A stretch of DNA of 64,000 nucleotides from Elmis aenea (GCA_947652605.1 OX393579.1:44770970-44834969); one strand, 5' to 3'. Counted from the stretch's first letter, positions 46,316 through 57,634 are shown. Notes: generated by a model from the sequence alone, not told the origin. Numbers and translations: made by a program.

Positions 46316-46588
46316 GGGGAAAGTACCCATGAATGGGACAGTCCTTGGATGGGACATTCTTAATAAACTATAGTTAAACACAAATCTGTATGTACGTGCA
46401 TAGATGGTAAATCGCGTACTTAATGTACAACCACATTTCGAAGTTCTCATGTTGTATACAACACGATTGTATTACATGCATTAGGTACACGATTTACCAT
46501 CTATGCACGTACATAAAGATTTGTGTTTAACTATAGTTTATTAAGAATGTCCCATCCAAGGACTGTCCCATTCATGGGTACTTTCCCC
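46316..46588. mobile_element. 273-bp MITE with ~100-bp arms
   Basis: The ends GGGGAAAGTACCCATGAATG and CATTCATGGGTACTTTCCCC are perfect and flanked by TA. Arms remain near-perfect through GGACAGTCCTTGGATGGGAC, AACTATAGTTAAACACAAAT and CGTGCATAGATGGTAAATCG. The terminus resembles that of the pogo-like elements (GAGTAAAGTGCCCTAATATG), so it may belong to the same group. Confidence 0.93.
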
Positions 46589-48284
46589 TACACATTTCGA
46601 ATAGTATGGCAAAATTTAATTTTTCGCTACTATTTATTAATTAGATTTTTGTCGTTCAGATACATTTAAAAATCAAGAAATATGTGTTTTATTGAGTTTT
46701 TTGATTTACTGCTAAGTAGTTGCAGTTACGTTATTGGAAATATGGTGGGTAGCATGTGGAACAGTGTTCCGTGAATCCAATTTATTCTAAATTCTTGTTC
46801 GTTCACCGGTAACTGAATGTAAAAGATGTAGCCCATGAGACAGTGCACAATTGGTTCCAGCTTCTCGGTAAATCTCGTCCAGGTCACCCTAAATACATAC
46901 TTGTGAATCTAATTTACTTGAACTGCGGTGGTATTTTTATTTCCTTGGAAGAACTTGTGACTATTTGCATTTCCTATTCTTGTGTAAGCAGGTTTTTTTG
47001 ATGGGGTTTTATTTAAAATGCGGTTTTAACTCTTAATATATAAATATAAGGTATAAAGGAAAATATAGAATAAAATTAAATAAAATACTAAATAATATTG
47101 CTTTATTGCAATTGCTGATGGACGTAATTATCATGAAATCATAGAATTTACTATACATTGTTTTAAATAAGTACGATACTGGCCAAGTTTTACAAATTTG
47201 GGTCTTTTTAGATGGGTTTTGTTTCTCATAACAATGTTCATTTTATGAAAAGTCAGTACTTTTGGATTTTTGTCTTTATTTTTAAAATATTACGTGTTGT
47301 ATAATTATTATAGAGTACCATAGTATTTAGTATTTCTAGACAGTTAAAGTAGACCACAATAATTGTACAGTGGACTTTTTAATTTTGCAAGTTTTTTTTT
47401 TAAAAGTGCAAAAAGAATCATTTTAAATGTTTCAACATTAGTAGCAGTAAAGGATAAAAAAAAAACATTTAAAATCAAAACAAGTTACAATCATATAACT
47501 GAAAGTAAATAAATTATGTACGATTTAACAAAAGAATATTATAATTCCATACAGCATGCGATACAAAAACTTGTCACGTAACTGAAATCTTTTAAAAACA
47601 CTCCTTTCGAAATTAATTTCGCGAGAGATATTCCGCTTTTAATATGACGCTCCGCTGAAAATATGAATTTTAAGAATCTCAGGTATTCTAATCAACAAAA
47701 ACCTCGTCGCTTCCACTCGCCGTATAAACCCTTCAAATGAAAAACAAAATAAAAATTATGAAATATTTTTATAAAGTAGCGCACTTTATATTAAACCTCT
47801 TATTCGCGCTGTATGTTGAAACAAAATTGAAAACAAAAACAAGAATTTTTTAGGACAGAGAAATATTATCAACTTCCCCACTAGTAAAACTCCCGGCAAT
47901 CTATTTCTTCGAGTATTTTAAGCTCACACATTTATTACGAGTTTAAATTGCTCGCATTTTATAAAATATTACAGTATCTGCGCGATAATATATCACAACA
48001 ACATACGGTGGCGTTCACATCAATTTAAACATACATGATGCACTGCACAACATCAGTACATTGACGAAACTGCGGACAATTATATTTCATGCAACGTCAA
48101 CTCAACATCATGTGTCGACATAGGCGTTCTCGATCAATTAAAACGTAACAAGAGATGACCCTTGTTCTAAATTATTCATAAGAAGGACGTAATGTTGTTT
48201 CACCAACAGTGTTCACACTAACAACAGAATACAGTCTTAAATTCGAGAATCAACATGGGAATATCTCTCGCTTATTTACTAAAT
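46589..48284. other. No recognisable feature
   Basis: Long AT-rich stretch. The part at 47780-48250 is slightly richer in CA/TG but has no open frame. I see no repeat ends. Confidence 0.45.
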
Positions 48285-48286
48285 TA

Positions 48287-49544
48287 TTAGGTAGGAACAA
48301 AAGTATTTTCATTGGTGATATTTATTTTTAATATTTTTAACAAACTAAATTAAATCAAAAATCCAAATATAGTCCATTATACTGGATGGTCTTAATTCAT
48401 TTTTTCGCTAGGTTTTCAATTCCCCTCCGGTACCATTCTTGGGATTTGGAGTCATAGAAATCGCGACACCCTTCGACCCTTCGTCTACTTCTAGTACATA
48501 ACCAAGTCCCGCCCAGTAGGAAATGAGCCATTGATCGGAACATGTGGTATCCGAGGGGGCTAGGTCGGGACTATATGCAGGGTATGGGTAGCACTTTTGT
48601 CCCATCAAGATCCTTCAGTTTCCGGAGCGCCATTTGGGCCGTATGCGGTCTAGCGTTGTCTTGCTGTAACAGCACTCGTCGTCCCAAAGCAGGCTATTTT
48701 TGTTGTAAGGATGCGTACCCGCGATCAAGCTGCTTGCAGTAGAGTTCCGCGGTGATCGCTCGACAATCAGGAACCAACTCAAAGAGAACCCGACCTTCGC
48801 AATTCCACCAGACGTAGAGCATAACCTTGGTTTCGAATCTTCGGCGCTTTACCACAGGTTCTCCACGTTGGCCCCTACTTAACCACTGGTTTGATCTACT
48901 GAGATTACGAAAAGTAGATCCACTTTTCGTCGCAGGTCACAATCCGGCGAAAGAACCGATGGTCTTTGTGGTTGCTGAGTAGTTCTCTGCATACACTGAC
49001 CCGACGTTCTGCTTTTCCGGTGACAAATCATAGGGTACTTCTCTGCAGCGGTTTTTTTGGATTTACCTAGCTTATGTGGGTCGACCTTTTGTCCGTCGTG
49101 AAGGCCCAAGTTCGTGCGATAATTTTTTTGTAGTTGTGACTGGCGATCTCTCGACGGCTTGAAGTAGGACCCCCTGGTCCACCATGGAGGGCCGCCCAGA
49201 ACGAAATTGCTTTTTGAAGGCTGGTATCGCCGTTTTTTAATTTTATATACCAATTTTGTGCAGTACGATTAGAGATTGTATCCTGACCTTCCACATCACT
49301 TATAGTTCGTGCGGCATCAGCGGCGCTTCGCCCCAATTTCCAGTAGTGACGTAAAGTTGCAAGCATTTCAACATTTGTTTCGGACATTTAAAGAACTTTA
49401 AACCACAAGCAATTAAACTGACTCAAAAACAAAACTAGGAGATGCGCTTTTAAATTTGACATATAACTTGTCAAACTTTTATCAATTGTTTAGCGTCCAA
49501 GATGACTAGAAAATAAAAACGAAATTTTTTTTGCTCCTATCTAA
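48287..49544 (-). mobile_element. Mariner element (1258 bp) with both ends
   Basis: The left end is TTAGGTAGGAACAAAAG and the right end, inverted, is TTAGATAGGAGCAAAAA, both next to TA (48285-48286 and 49545-49546). The size is normal for mariner. It encodes a single, damaged transposase on the minus strand. Confidence 0.88.
48400..49387 (-). pseudogene. Mariner transposase, several frameshifts
   Basis: The N-terminus is intact: MSETNVEMLATLRHYWKLGR, then AADAARTISDVEGQDTISN and TAQNWYIKLKNGDTSL, a mariner HTH. The middle is read in other frames: QPQRPSVL and a VTCDEKWI-like segment (first Asp) near 48930. The end has YPYPAYSPDLAPSDT (third Asp region) but the sequence after it is damaged. 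The second Asp motif is only partly recognisable. The length matches a full gene (about 330 codons). It is dead through frameshifts rather than deletion. Confidence 0.85.
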
Positions 49545-49734
49545 TAAATTAGGGCAAAATTACCAAATCAGGTGCTGAATTTAAATCTGATATGAAACGT
49601 ATCATGGCCCTCTTACTTATAAAATATGAAAAATGAACTAAAAAAAAAAAAGGTTTTTGTTTATCTGGTTTAATACGAGGGCCTATTTTTATGTAATCTA
49701 CCTAGCCATGAAAATTGTCATTCTGTTAAGCAGC

Positions 49735-49985
49735 TGTGATCCAAAATCAGGTCGACCAGTTAAGGCAAGAACTGAAGACGTGATTTAAACAATTGAGGAT
49801 TTGGTGCTGCCAGGTCGGCGGATGAAGTTGTCTTTCATTGCCATGGAAGTTGGAGTATCCGAAACAACTGTTTGGAAAGTTTTTCACGACGATTTGGGTA
49901 TGAAGAAAGTGTCTGCGCGTTACATTCTTACGCCGTAGCAACAACTTTTCAGTAAAGAAATTTCCCAAAAAAATGTTATCGCTTC
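49735..49985 (+). pseudogene. Mariner transposase, N-terminal half (second HTH)
   Basis: The frame reads SGRPVKARTEDVI, then a stop, TIEDLVLPGRRMKLSFIAME, VGVSETTVWKVFHDDLGMKK and VSARYILTP. This is a mariner HTH2 with the GRP linker (usually GRP.TA.T.ENI..V..LV..DRR.T...IA...G.S.GS...IL...L...KV.ARWVPR.L). It stops at the insertion at 49989. The N-terminal HTH1 is not seen. Confidence 0.8.
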
Positions 49986-49988
49986 ACA

Positions 49989-50690
49989 GGTCTATAATAG
50001 TATATTATATACCAAGGTAGAGAAGTCAACTATTATAGCCTGAGGGCTCAGATTAGATCGCGAGGCGCGAAGCGCCGAGGGATCTAAGGGCCCGAAGGCT
50101 ATAAGACTTCTCTACCGTGGTGTATATACTATTTTTTTCACTACTAGTAAGACAAACCCATTTATGTTATGCACGCACTTTCTAACCTAAAATATAAAAA
50201 GTTAAGTACCTATCTATTCTATAGAAATATTGAATCTGCGTGTTACTCATCTTGCTAAATCACTATTGTTATTAAAAAACACTGTTTTTAAGCGATGGTT
50301 TCATCTAAAATACTGACATTATTAAAACTTTTCTTTTTTACGTTGTGTCAATCGACCGTGTGGATATTGACAACCGTCATTTATTTCGGCGCGAAAGTCG
50401 TGTTATTTAAATACACCAAAGTTTTTAAAATTAAATTAATTTATTTAAACAACGTTTTAAATGCTAAAATACCAATAAAGAGAATTTCTTGATCATACTA
50501 AATCGTCCTATAATTTTTTTTTCTTTAAAACTACAACAGCATTATCAAAAAATATAAATTTGTTCATTATTCACCAGTGGTTAATAATGAAAAATTGTTT
50601 ACCTGTAACCATGCATAGGTAGAGAAATTGAATTTCACGGCATTCTAATATACGTCATAATGCTACGCTATATTACTAGTAGTGAAAAAA
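49989..50690. mobile_element. Two repeats inserted in the mariner
   Basis: A 140-bp palindrome (49989-50128) pairs TATACCAAGGTAGAGAAGTC with GACTTCTCTACCGTGGTGTA-type sequence (complement given) around a CpG-rich centre, cgcgaggcgcgaagcgccg. Next, 50130-50690 is bounded by TTTCACTACTAGTAA and TTACTAGTAGTGAAA, with ACTATTTTTT on both outer sides as a possible target duplication. The interior has a 65-codon ORF of no recognised kind. Confidence 0.6.
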
Positions 50691-51290
50691 ACTATTTTTT
50701 ACGAATCGTTACCGGTGATGATACTTGGCGTGTATCACTGGGGTCCTCCTACCAAAGAGTCTATGCAGTGGGTTCACAATGGTTTGCCTACCAAAAAAAA
50801 AAAACAAAAACCAAAACACAGTCTTCGGCCGGAAAGTTAATGGCAACCATTTTTTGGGACGAGGCAGGATTTCTGTTTATTGAATATATACATTAGAAAA
50901 AGGCATTGCAATCAGTGGAGAGGTATAGTTGTAGACGATTCAAAGTTCGAAAGAGGCATTGAAATTGAAATGGCTTTCATTGTGGCGGCAAAAGAATCTG
51001 CTTCTGCACGACAATGGCAGTGTTCATAAAGCACGCAATGTTCAGGCTGTGATTCAAGTACCTATGTGGATTTACTGAGCTGCGTCACCCACCTTACAGC
51101 CCTGACTTAGCACCTTGCGACTTCTTTTTGTTCAGAATACTAAAAATAAATTTTTGGGGGCTGTAAATTTACCGTCAACAATGAGCTAAAGATAGCTGTT
51201 GATGCATATTTTGAGGAGCTTCCTAAAGAAATTTTTCTTGAAGGGATGCGGCAGCTCGAGAAAGATTGGATTGTGTACTTAGGTTGAAGG
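50690..51290 (+). pseudogene. Mariner transposase, catalytic half
   Basis: It resumes with KNYFLRIVTGDDTWRVSL (first Asp). There follow TKTQSSAGKLMATIFWDEAG and FLFIEYIH, then after frame changes LLLHDNGSVHKARNVQAVIQ (second Asp) and LRHPPYSPDLAPCDFFLFRI (third Asp). The C-terminus LEKDWIVYLG lies at about 51260-51290. All three acidic motifs are recognisable but lie in different frames. Confidence 0.85.
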
Positions 51291-51375
51291 AAGTTATGTA
51301 GAAAAATATTTTTTTTTGATTCTCCTACTTGCTTTCTTTTGTGGATAAGTAGATTACATAAAAATACGCCCTTGC

Positions 51376-52672
51376 ACCTTAATTTTTAGATATATCGAAA
51401 AAATTAAAACACTATCTGGAATTAACTTTTCATTCTTGATACTCTGCTTATACGGCTATTAATGAGATTTTGTGGCCACCGTTTAGTCTTGTTTAGGAGC
51501 ATCGTTAACTGTATTATTTATTATAGAGGCAACATACTGGATTTTTGCATTAAAAGATAGTACTAAAATCTCCCAAGCGCTCTGCTAAAGCACTACTTTT
51601 TCCGGTTTACGCAATAAAACACGTTCACAAATGTGAATGACAGTTTTTAAACAGTATTTGGAAAATACGTATACATTTGTTGCGTTCGAAATAGACAAGT
51701 TTCAAGTGTCCTTAATAAGCTAAGATCATTTTCATAGCTTGCGGAACGCTCTATAAATAGATGTAACCTTATCAGATTAGGAATTGTTTTTGTTAGCTTA
51801 GCCGAGAAAATTTGAAGACATTAAAGATATTGATCATCTGGAATCTTTTCAAGGAAAACCTTTAATGGTAATTAGGAAATTGTTTTTTTATCGTTAGCAA
51901 TAAACGTTGAAGTGCGGTCTTAGCTAAAGGAGACGTTTAAATTCATAGAAGTTCAGGCAAACTGGTGGCAGCTGGGAGATTACGCTTTCAGATTTAACTG
52001 AAAAATTTATAGAACTAGATTAGTGTGTACCTATGCGGTACTTGTTCGACGTTATTCTTAGATTAAATACGTGATTCAGGAACTGCACCGTAGGTCGAGC
52101 TGTTGGAAGCAATGTGTTTCATTATCTTACTTAATTTATCAATGTTGTATTACGTTTTGTGGTGCAACGCTAAGTAATTAGTGTTGTTTAACGTAATCGT
52201 TTTAAATTTTGCTGTTAATTGTTAAATCTTTGGTGCATACATGTACGTAATTTTAGTAATTAATAGATTAGATTTCATAAAGCAAAAATTAATACTTGTT
52301 GATTACTCACAATGCTTTAAGTTTATAATGTTTAATTGATTTATTTCCTTTTGCTGTACGAAGTGTCTAAAAGTATTGTATTCGTGGTGAAGCTGAGTTG
52401 TAAATTACAATGGATCACTAGGCTTTTACATTTTTGAAAATGTATTTTGACATTATTTTCGCCGTAAAATTTTTAAAAGTTACGTTTTGTTGTTATATAC
52501 CTGATCTAGCTAAAAGACTATTTATTATGCAATAAGTTCAAACGAAATTTGCATTTGATAGAAACTTTTCTGTACTAATATAGAAAAAAAGTAATTCGTT
52601 GTTGTGGATGCGTAGTTTACTTTTAATTAACGACTGTATAAACATGTTGTTTATAAAAGTTTTTTTTTCCAG
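51376..52672. other. No gene; intron-like sequence
   Basis: The words GGCAACATACTGGATTTTTG (51530) and GGCGCCATACTGGATTTTTG (7549) are shared with an unassigned region upstream, so an unnamed repeat may be present. Otherwise nothing. It ends in a strong acceptor site. Confidence 0.45.
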
Positions 52673-52733
52673 GGCATCTGAAGAATTCCATAACCAAAAC
52701 TACGAAAATCTAATGGAAGGAATCGTATTCCAG
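52673..52733 (+). CDS. Candidate internal coding exon of a host gene
   Basis: The block is preceded by AAAAGTTTTTTTTTCCAG, a strong polypyrimidine-AG acceptor, and followed by CAG|GTAATT, a good donor. The 61-bp exon has one open frame (1 nt, then 20 codons): ASEEFHNQNYENLMEGIVFQ. The other two frames contain stops. The codon content looks coding (balanced, no homopolymers), unlike the flanks. I do not recognise the protein. It implies a host gene on the plus strand with large introns, and no neighbouring exon was identified with confidence. Confidence 0.5.
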
Positions 52734-53385
52734 GTAATTAACTTATAATATCTTTTTTATTTTATGTTAACTCTTCCTAATATTAATTAGTCAAATACTG
52801 AAAGAATAAGCGCGTTTTATTTTCCTATGTCGTCGACAATTTTCGAAATAAAATTGATGAGGATCGCCTTTCACGCGCGTCTATTAACAAGTATCCATAA
52901 TAGTGCGAGCGTCCATTCGGCGATAAATAAACATCACTGAAAGCTTTAGCTTAGCGAGATACGAGCCCGACGCCTTTTACTGCTAGTAGATATTGAATTT
53001 TGTTGTAGAACTTGCAGACACTACACATCAATCACTTGATGAAAAGTCAGTGACACTATCACTCGGCTATTCCGAGTTTTTCGCTTCTATGTCTGAAAGA
53101 GTTTGAGAGTATAATCAATTTGGCGGTTGGAAATGTCAAAATCCTCATATTCGTATCTGTATTAGGTTTTGGATGTGTGTTTCTGATCAGTGCGAATGAG
53201 CTTCTCCACACGAGCTGAACAGAGGCGGCGAGGTTTATAAATATCTGGGGGAAAAATTAAGCTTTCAATTTAAATTTTATTGTTCATGGGTGAATAGATT
53301 GTATACTTTTGTTTGGCTTATTTAAAACAAATTTGGACAAAGAAAATTGTTTTCTAATTGATTTTTTAACTACCTTATTGACCCT
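52734..53385. other. Unassigned; CpG-containing part at 52850-53250
   Basis: This stretch is less AT-rich than average (CGCGCGTC, GCGAGATACGAGCCCGACGC). No open frame or repeat end is visible. Confidence 0.4.
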
Positions 53386-53389
53386 ATAC

Positions 53390-54290
53390 AGTGTGTTTTT
53401 GCACTGATACCTAGCTTTTGTTTTCTTAAATAAAACACCCCGTTGATTTTGTATTTTTTAGGTGCAATATTAAATTCTCTTTTAAAAATGTAACAGGTTT
53501 TATGTACCTAAAATTAATCTTTTTTGAGTTATTTAAGGTTTTATAAAGATATTGACAGCAACAGGACTTTTAAAAAATATTCATATTCCACAAATAAGCA
53601 ATGTCAGAACAAATTCCTTTACTGCTTACTTGACAATATGTCATAGTAATTGCTGACTGGTTAAAATTATAATATACGATGTGCACTGGATGTAACTTGT
53701 CCTCGATTTAATTGCCCAACTTTTGAACACGCAGGTCAATTTTTTGAAATGAAACACCCTATATATTTTTACATTTTCTCATCAATTATCGATTTATCTT
53801 AAATTATTTGAATCATTTACGTCTAAAATTATTATTTCTTGAATTATTGCAGTTTTAATGATGCTTGACAGGCACCAACACAATATACATACATGAAAAC
53901 TTAAATAACTCAAAAAATTAATTTTAGGTACATAAAACCTTTAGCATTTTTGAAAAAGAATTAAATTTTGCACCTAAAAAATACAAAATATACAGGAAGA
54001 AAACAGAGTTAGGTATCGGTGCTCAAAAATAAAACTGTACAGTTGAAAACAATTTAAGCTCACGTAGTAAATGATCACAAAAAACTTTTATTTGACCTTA
54101 TACAGTGTGTATATGGAACGTAATGTGTTGATATCTCGTCTTGTGATAACTTAACAAAAAAAAGTTGTTTTTGTTCATTTACTACTACATGGCCTTAAAT
54201 TGTTTTCAACTATACACAGTGTTCTGTTTTTGTGCAACGATACGCAACTTTGTTCCTTTAAATAGGACACCCTAAATATCCAGTGGTAGC
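53390..54290. mobile_element. Nested foldback repeats
   Basis: Arms around 53440-53530 (TATTTTTTAGGTGCAATATT; GGTTTTATGTACCTAAAATT) pair with 53910-53990. A second palindrome, 54045-54250, pairs CTGTACAGTTGAAAACAATT with AAATTGTTTTCAACTATACA. It is related to the outer arms at 57635-57773 and 59822-59956. The ends TATACAGTGTGT are degenerate CAGGGTG-type termini. Confidence 0.65.
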
Positions 54291-54295
54291 AGTGG

Positions 54296-54610
54296 TGCGT
54301 AATTGCTTTACAACTCGTGTTATGTAGCTTACTTTTTCTACGATCACATAAAACCTACGATTTTAACGGCTTTTTGGCTAATATACACATGTGATTACGT
54401 TGTCTTGTCAATTTTGACGTAAGCCTACTTTGACATTTCTAGACAAGTGTGCGTTTTGCTTACTGTCCGTTATAATTCAGTTACTATGAATGCAGGCAGT
54501 GTTTGACGTAAGGCTACTTTGATCTTTTTAGACAAGTGTGCGTTTTGCTTAGTGCGTTAGGACTCACTTACTTATGGCATGCAGGCTGTGCGGTAAGTAG
54601 AAAAAGATTA
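54296..54610 (+). repeat. Composite repeat: half palindrome plus two ~90-bp units
   Basis: It starts GTGCGTAATTGCTTTACAAC, TCGTGTTATGTAGC and TTTTTCTACGATCACATAA, as at 5720-5780. Two tandem units follow, from GACGTAAGCCTACTTTGACA and GACGTAAGGCTACTTTGATC. Each contains CTAGACAAGTGTGCGTTTTG or a close form and ends in GCATGCAGGC-like sequence. Confidence 0.75.
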
Positions 54611-54685
54611 TTTACATTCTTTGTCTGTTTCTTAGCAATTTTTGATTTTTATGGACAGCCCAAATTGTTAAACATTGTTAACATA

Positions 54686-55326
54686 CCGGGTGTAAACAAA
54701 GTGTGGTACACCCCCTTTTTTCTTTAGTATTGATTTTAGATTAATGAAATGTTAGACATATCGAGGGTCTCATATCAGAGGGGCGTATGCGCCAAAAATA
54801 CAAAAATGGAGAATCTTCGCCAAAAATGTGTTAAACTGAATAAAAAAGATAAATCTTTGTTTGTCAGATAAATCGACATATTTTGATATATGTATAAGCA
54901 GGAAGAACAGAATTGAAGTGATTGCATAAAAACTGAGTTTACAGGAAGTTTTTCTCTTCTTTTGAACAATTTTACCGATGGCTCATACGCCCCTCTGATA
55001 TGAGACCCTCGATATGATAAGTGCAAAACATCGGATTTTTTTGAAGTAAATGGAACACCCTGTATATTTCTACATTTTTGGAAAGAGGAAGCGATTTTAG
55101 ATACAACCGCACTATTTTGATTAATTTTCATAACCTCAAATAATTTTTGAACCAAACATTTAAAATAACAAAGTTGGGGTCGTTTCTGGCGAAACCGGAA
55201 GCGAAACAATTGTGTGCATATGCTCAAAAAGCCTGTTTTTTTGAACCTATCATAAATCTAAAATTTCATTTATCTAAAATCAAAACTAAATAAAAAAACG
55301 GTGTACCACACTTCATTTACACCCGG
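54686..55326. mobile_element. Foldback element G (641 bp) with a nested MITE
   Basis: The ends CCGGGTGTAAACAAAGTGTG and CACACTTCATTTACACCCGG are inverted. TA precedes the left end; the right flank is TT. The arms continue with GTACACC and ATTTTAGATTAATGAAAT-like sequence. A 252-bp MITE sits in the left arm. The 150-codon ORF (55227-54775 minus) crosses the nested MITE boundary and is not a gene. Confidence 0.8.
54761..55012. mobile_element. 252-bp MITE nested in element G
   Basis: The ends TCGAGGGTCTCATATCAGAG and CTCTGATATGAGACCCTCGA are perfect for at least 28 bp (through GGGCGTATG). They are flanked by TA on both sides. No coding sequence is present. Confidence 0.88.
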
Positions 55327-56413
55327 TTGAATTTAAAAAATGTGATTTTGTGGATTAACTTTTGTATAATAGGTAAACATGAAATTTATAGTGTGTCTGA
55401 TTTGACTTGGAGAGTACCACGAAGTCTACGCCTATGGACGCGTCTCTGTGTATCTCCAGACTGTTCTTGTTGCGTTGCTACCAATATAACGTGGAACGTT
55501 TTTTTTTCAATCTATCCTGGGGCTTGAATCCTTCACTTCTATTCAGTCGTACTCCTTTCATAGTCGTTTTGGGATCTTCCCCACCATAAAGGTCCAAGTT
55601 CTCTCGTTCCTGAAATTGGTTCTTCAAGTTTATAGATCGTATTAGACTTTGCGCGATAAAGATAATTGTGTTTTAGCATTTTTTAAAGTCCGACAGGTTT
55701 ATATTTACATTTTATTGCCATCGCGGCGATTAAAACTAATTTTCCGTTGTGAAATCTCGTCGTGCGAGAGTTTAATGAACGGGCGATGTAAAACTTTGCC
55801 TGAAGTATGTCGGGAAATGACGCTAATTAAACTTTGTAGCGCTTAAAATCGTAATTGAGGGTTTCATGCATAAAGTATGTTGCAGATTTCAAAGCCCGAT
55901 GCAAGTGTGTACTTGCGCTAATATGCAACAGGTAATTTTAACTAAATTAACGTGATCGTACGGTGCTCTGATTTCTTGCGGTTTTTTAATCATTATGTTT
56001 CATGTTAAATACCCTTTGGTAGCGATAACCATTTAAAAATCGAGTACCTTCTGGTAGTTATCTTGAAATTTAATAACGTACAAACAAGATTGTAATAACC
56101 AGTAAAAAAAGGAAAAATACAGTTTTTTAGGCATGTGCACCAGAAATTGATCGTAAAAACACTTAAGGTAAGAAGGGGTATCTCGAAAACTGTTAAGTTA
56201 TATACAATAGTTAAACGATTTTCGTAATTAAAGGTGTACTTGATGATGCTTAATTTTAATTTATATAATGATACGTAATATATCTACTTAAAAACTTAGG
56301 CAAGCAATTTTTTTCATAATGCTTAAACGATTTAAGTAGTGGGGAACTTCGAACACAATCCGTTCCAGGAGAATGTTCGACCTTCAAGTTAAATTTCCTT
56401 GTAAGGAGTAGTA
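55327..56413. other. Unassigned; GC-richer part at 55390-55600
   Basis: There are overlapping plus-strand ORFs (55327-55527, 55407-55589) that I do not recognise, and no splice pair that selects one. Weak foldback-like phrasing at 56165-56200 (GGTATCTCGAAAACTG) has no identified ends. Confidence 0.35.
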
Positions 56414-56415
56414 TA

Positions 56416-56870
56416 CAGGGTGGTCCAACTTTTTTGTAGCAGGACCTTAACAGTCGATACAAAAAGTTCCTCATGACTTTTTTCGTATCTGCCACCATTT
56501 GGCGCGAAATTTGTTTTATTTTACTATTATCGCGAAAAATTTGCTCATAAATTCGATCTAAAAATGTCGCTAATGTTCGAAATAAAAAAGTAATTTCCGA
56601 TTTTTGCAGTTTTTTTTATAACAAAACATGCTAATAATGAGTGAAAAAGTTTCGCTAAATTAACGATTGATGATCCACGTATTAGGCAACTTGCAATTTT
56701 CTGCTTTTCGCGACATTTTTAGATCGAATTTATTAGTAAATTTTTCTCCAAAATAGTAAAATAAATCAAATTCCTGCCAAACGGTGGTAGATACGGAAAA
56801 AAGTTAAGAGGTTCTTTTTGTTTAGATTAAAATGCTCTATCCAAAAACAAGGTAGAGTGATTTTGAACGG
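56416..56870. mobile_element. Foldback element, short, degenerate right end
   Basis: The left end CAGGGTGGTCCAACTTTTTT follows TA. Arms pair TTTCGTATCTGCCACCATTT (56480-56500) with AACGGTGGTAGATACGGAAA (56780-56800), and ATTCGATCTAAAAATGTCGC with GCGACATTTTTAGATCGAAT. The right terminus has decayed near 56860. Confidence 0.75.
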
Positions 56871-57059
56871 GACCGTACTAGTTTTTTATAAAATTTATTG
56901 AAACTGAACTCCGCCACTGGTTGCTTGTGGGGCTTGACATTTTCACCAAATGTGGTTACTTGTAAGGTGGAGCTGTATAACAAATTTGGTTTAAATACAT
57001 CTACTGGTTGGGACACGGTTAAAAATTATCGATATTTTTTCGAAAATTTCAACACCCTG

Positions 57060-57634
57060 TATCTTTAAAATAGGAATATTCGCTTTAAATAAAGTTTTTG
57101 TATCGGTTGTTAAAGTCCTACTAAAAAAACAGTGGGCATCAGACCTTTAAGATGGTAGAAGTGTTCTCATCACTGGAGGAGATATCTCATCATGATATTC
57201 ATCCAACAATCAGATAGCCAACGCATTAGCTCATAGAATACATAGTATTTTGATTGTTTATTTAAAAAAAAAGAAATAATATACATTGGGTTATTATGTT
57301 CCAGACCCTAAAAATTTTTCTATTCAAAACATCTGAAGTACCTTAGTCAAAAGATCATTTTGATTAATAGTGATAAAACAAGTATATTTAATTTAAATTA
57401 TTGAATGTTTTTATTCATGTCCATCAATAATAATAAAAGAAGACCTATTACTGAACATGTATTAATAAAGATAATATCAGAATGAACGAAAGAAATGAAT
57501 AAAATGCTTAAAAACATATTCTTTATTCGACTTTCGAGTTTTTTTGTCGAGTTTCGAAACCGGATTTTTCTCGAATTTTTATTCGAGTTTCAAGTTTTTC
57601 GAACATCAAACCGCTCGAACTTTATGCAATTAAT
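57060..57634. other. No gene; a further CAGGGTG-type right end
   Basis: TTTCAACACCCTGTATCT at 57048-57065 is a right end without a partner. The region 57520-57610 is rich in TTTCGAG/TCGAGTTT words. Otherwise it is unassigned. Confidence 0.45.

Larger units (their letters stand above)
49676..51374 (+). mobile_element. Mariner element interrupted by another insertion
   Basis: The left end CGAGGGCCTATTTTTATGTA follows TA. The right end, inverted, reads CAAGGGCGTATTTTTATGTA. Both continue with ATCTAC. The transposase runs on the plus strand and is split by about 700 bp of other repeats (49989-50690). Confidence 0.85.

Noticed and set aside
54775..55227. 150-codon minus-strand ORF
   Set aside because: It crosses the boundary of the nested MITE at 55012 and lies in palindromic sequence, so it is a by-product of repeats.
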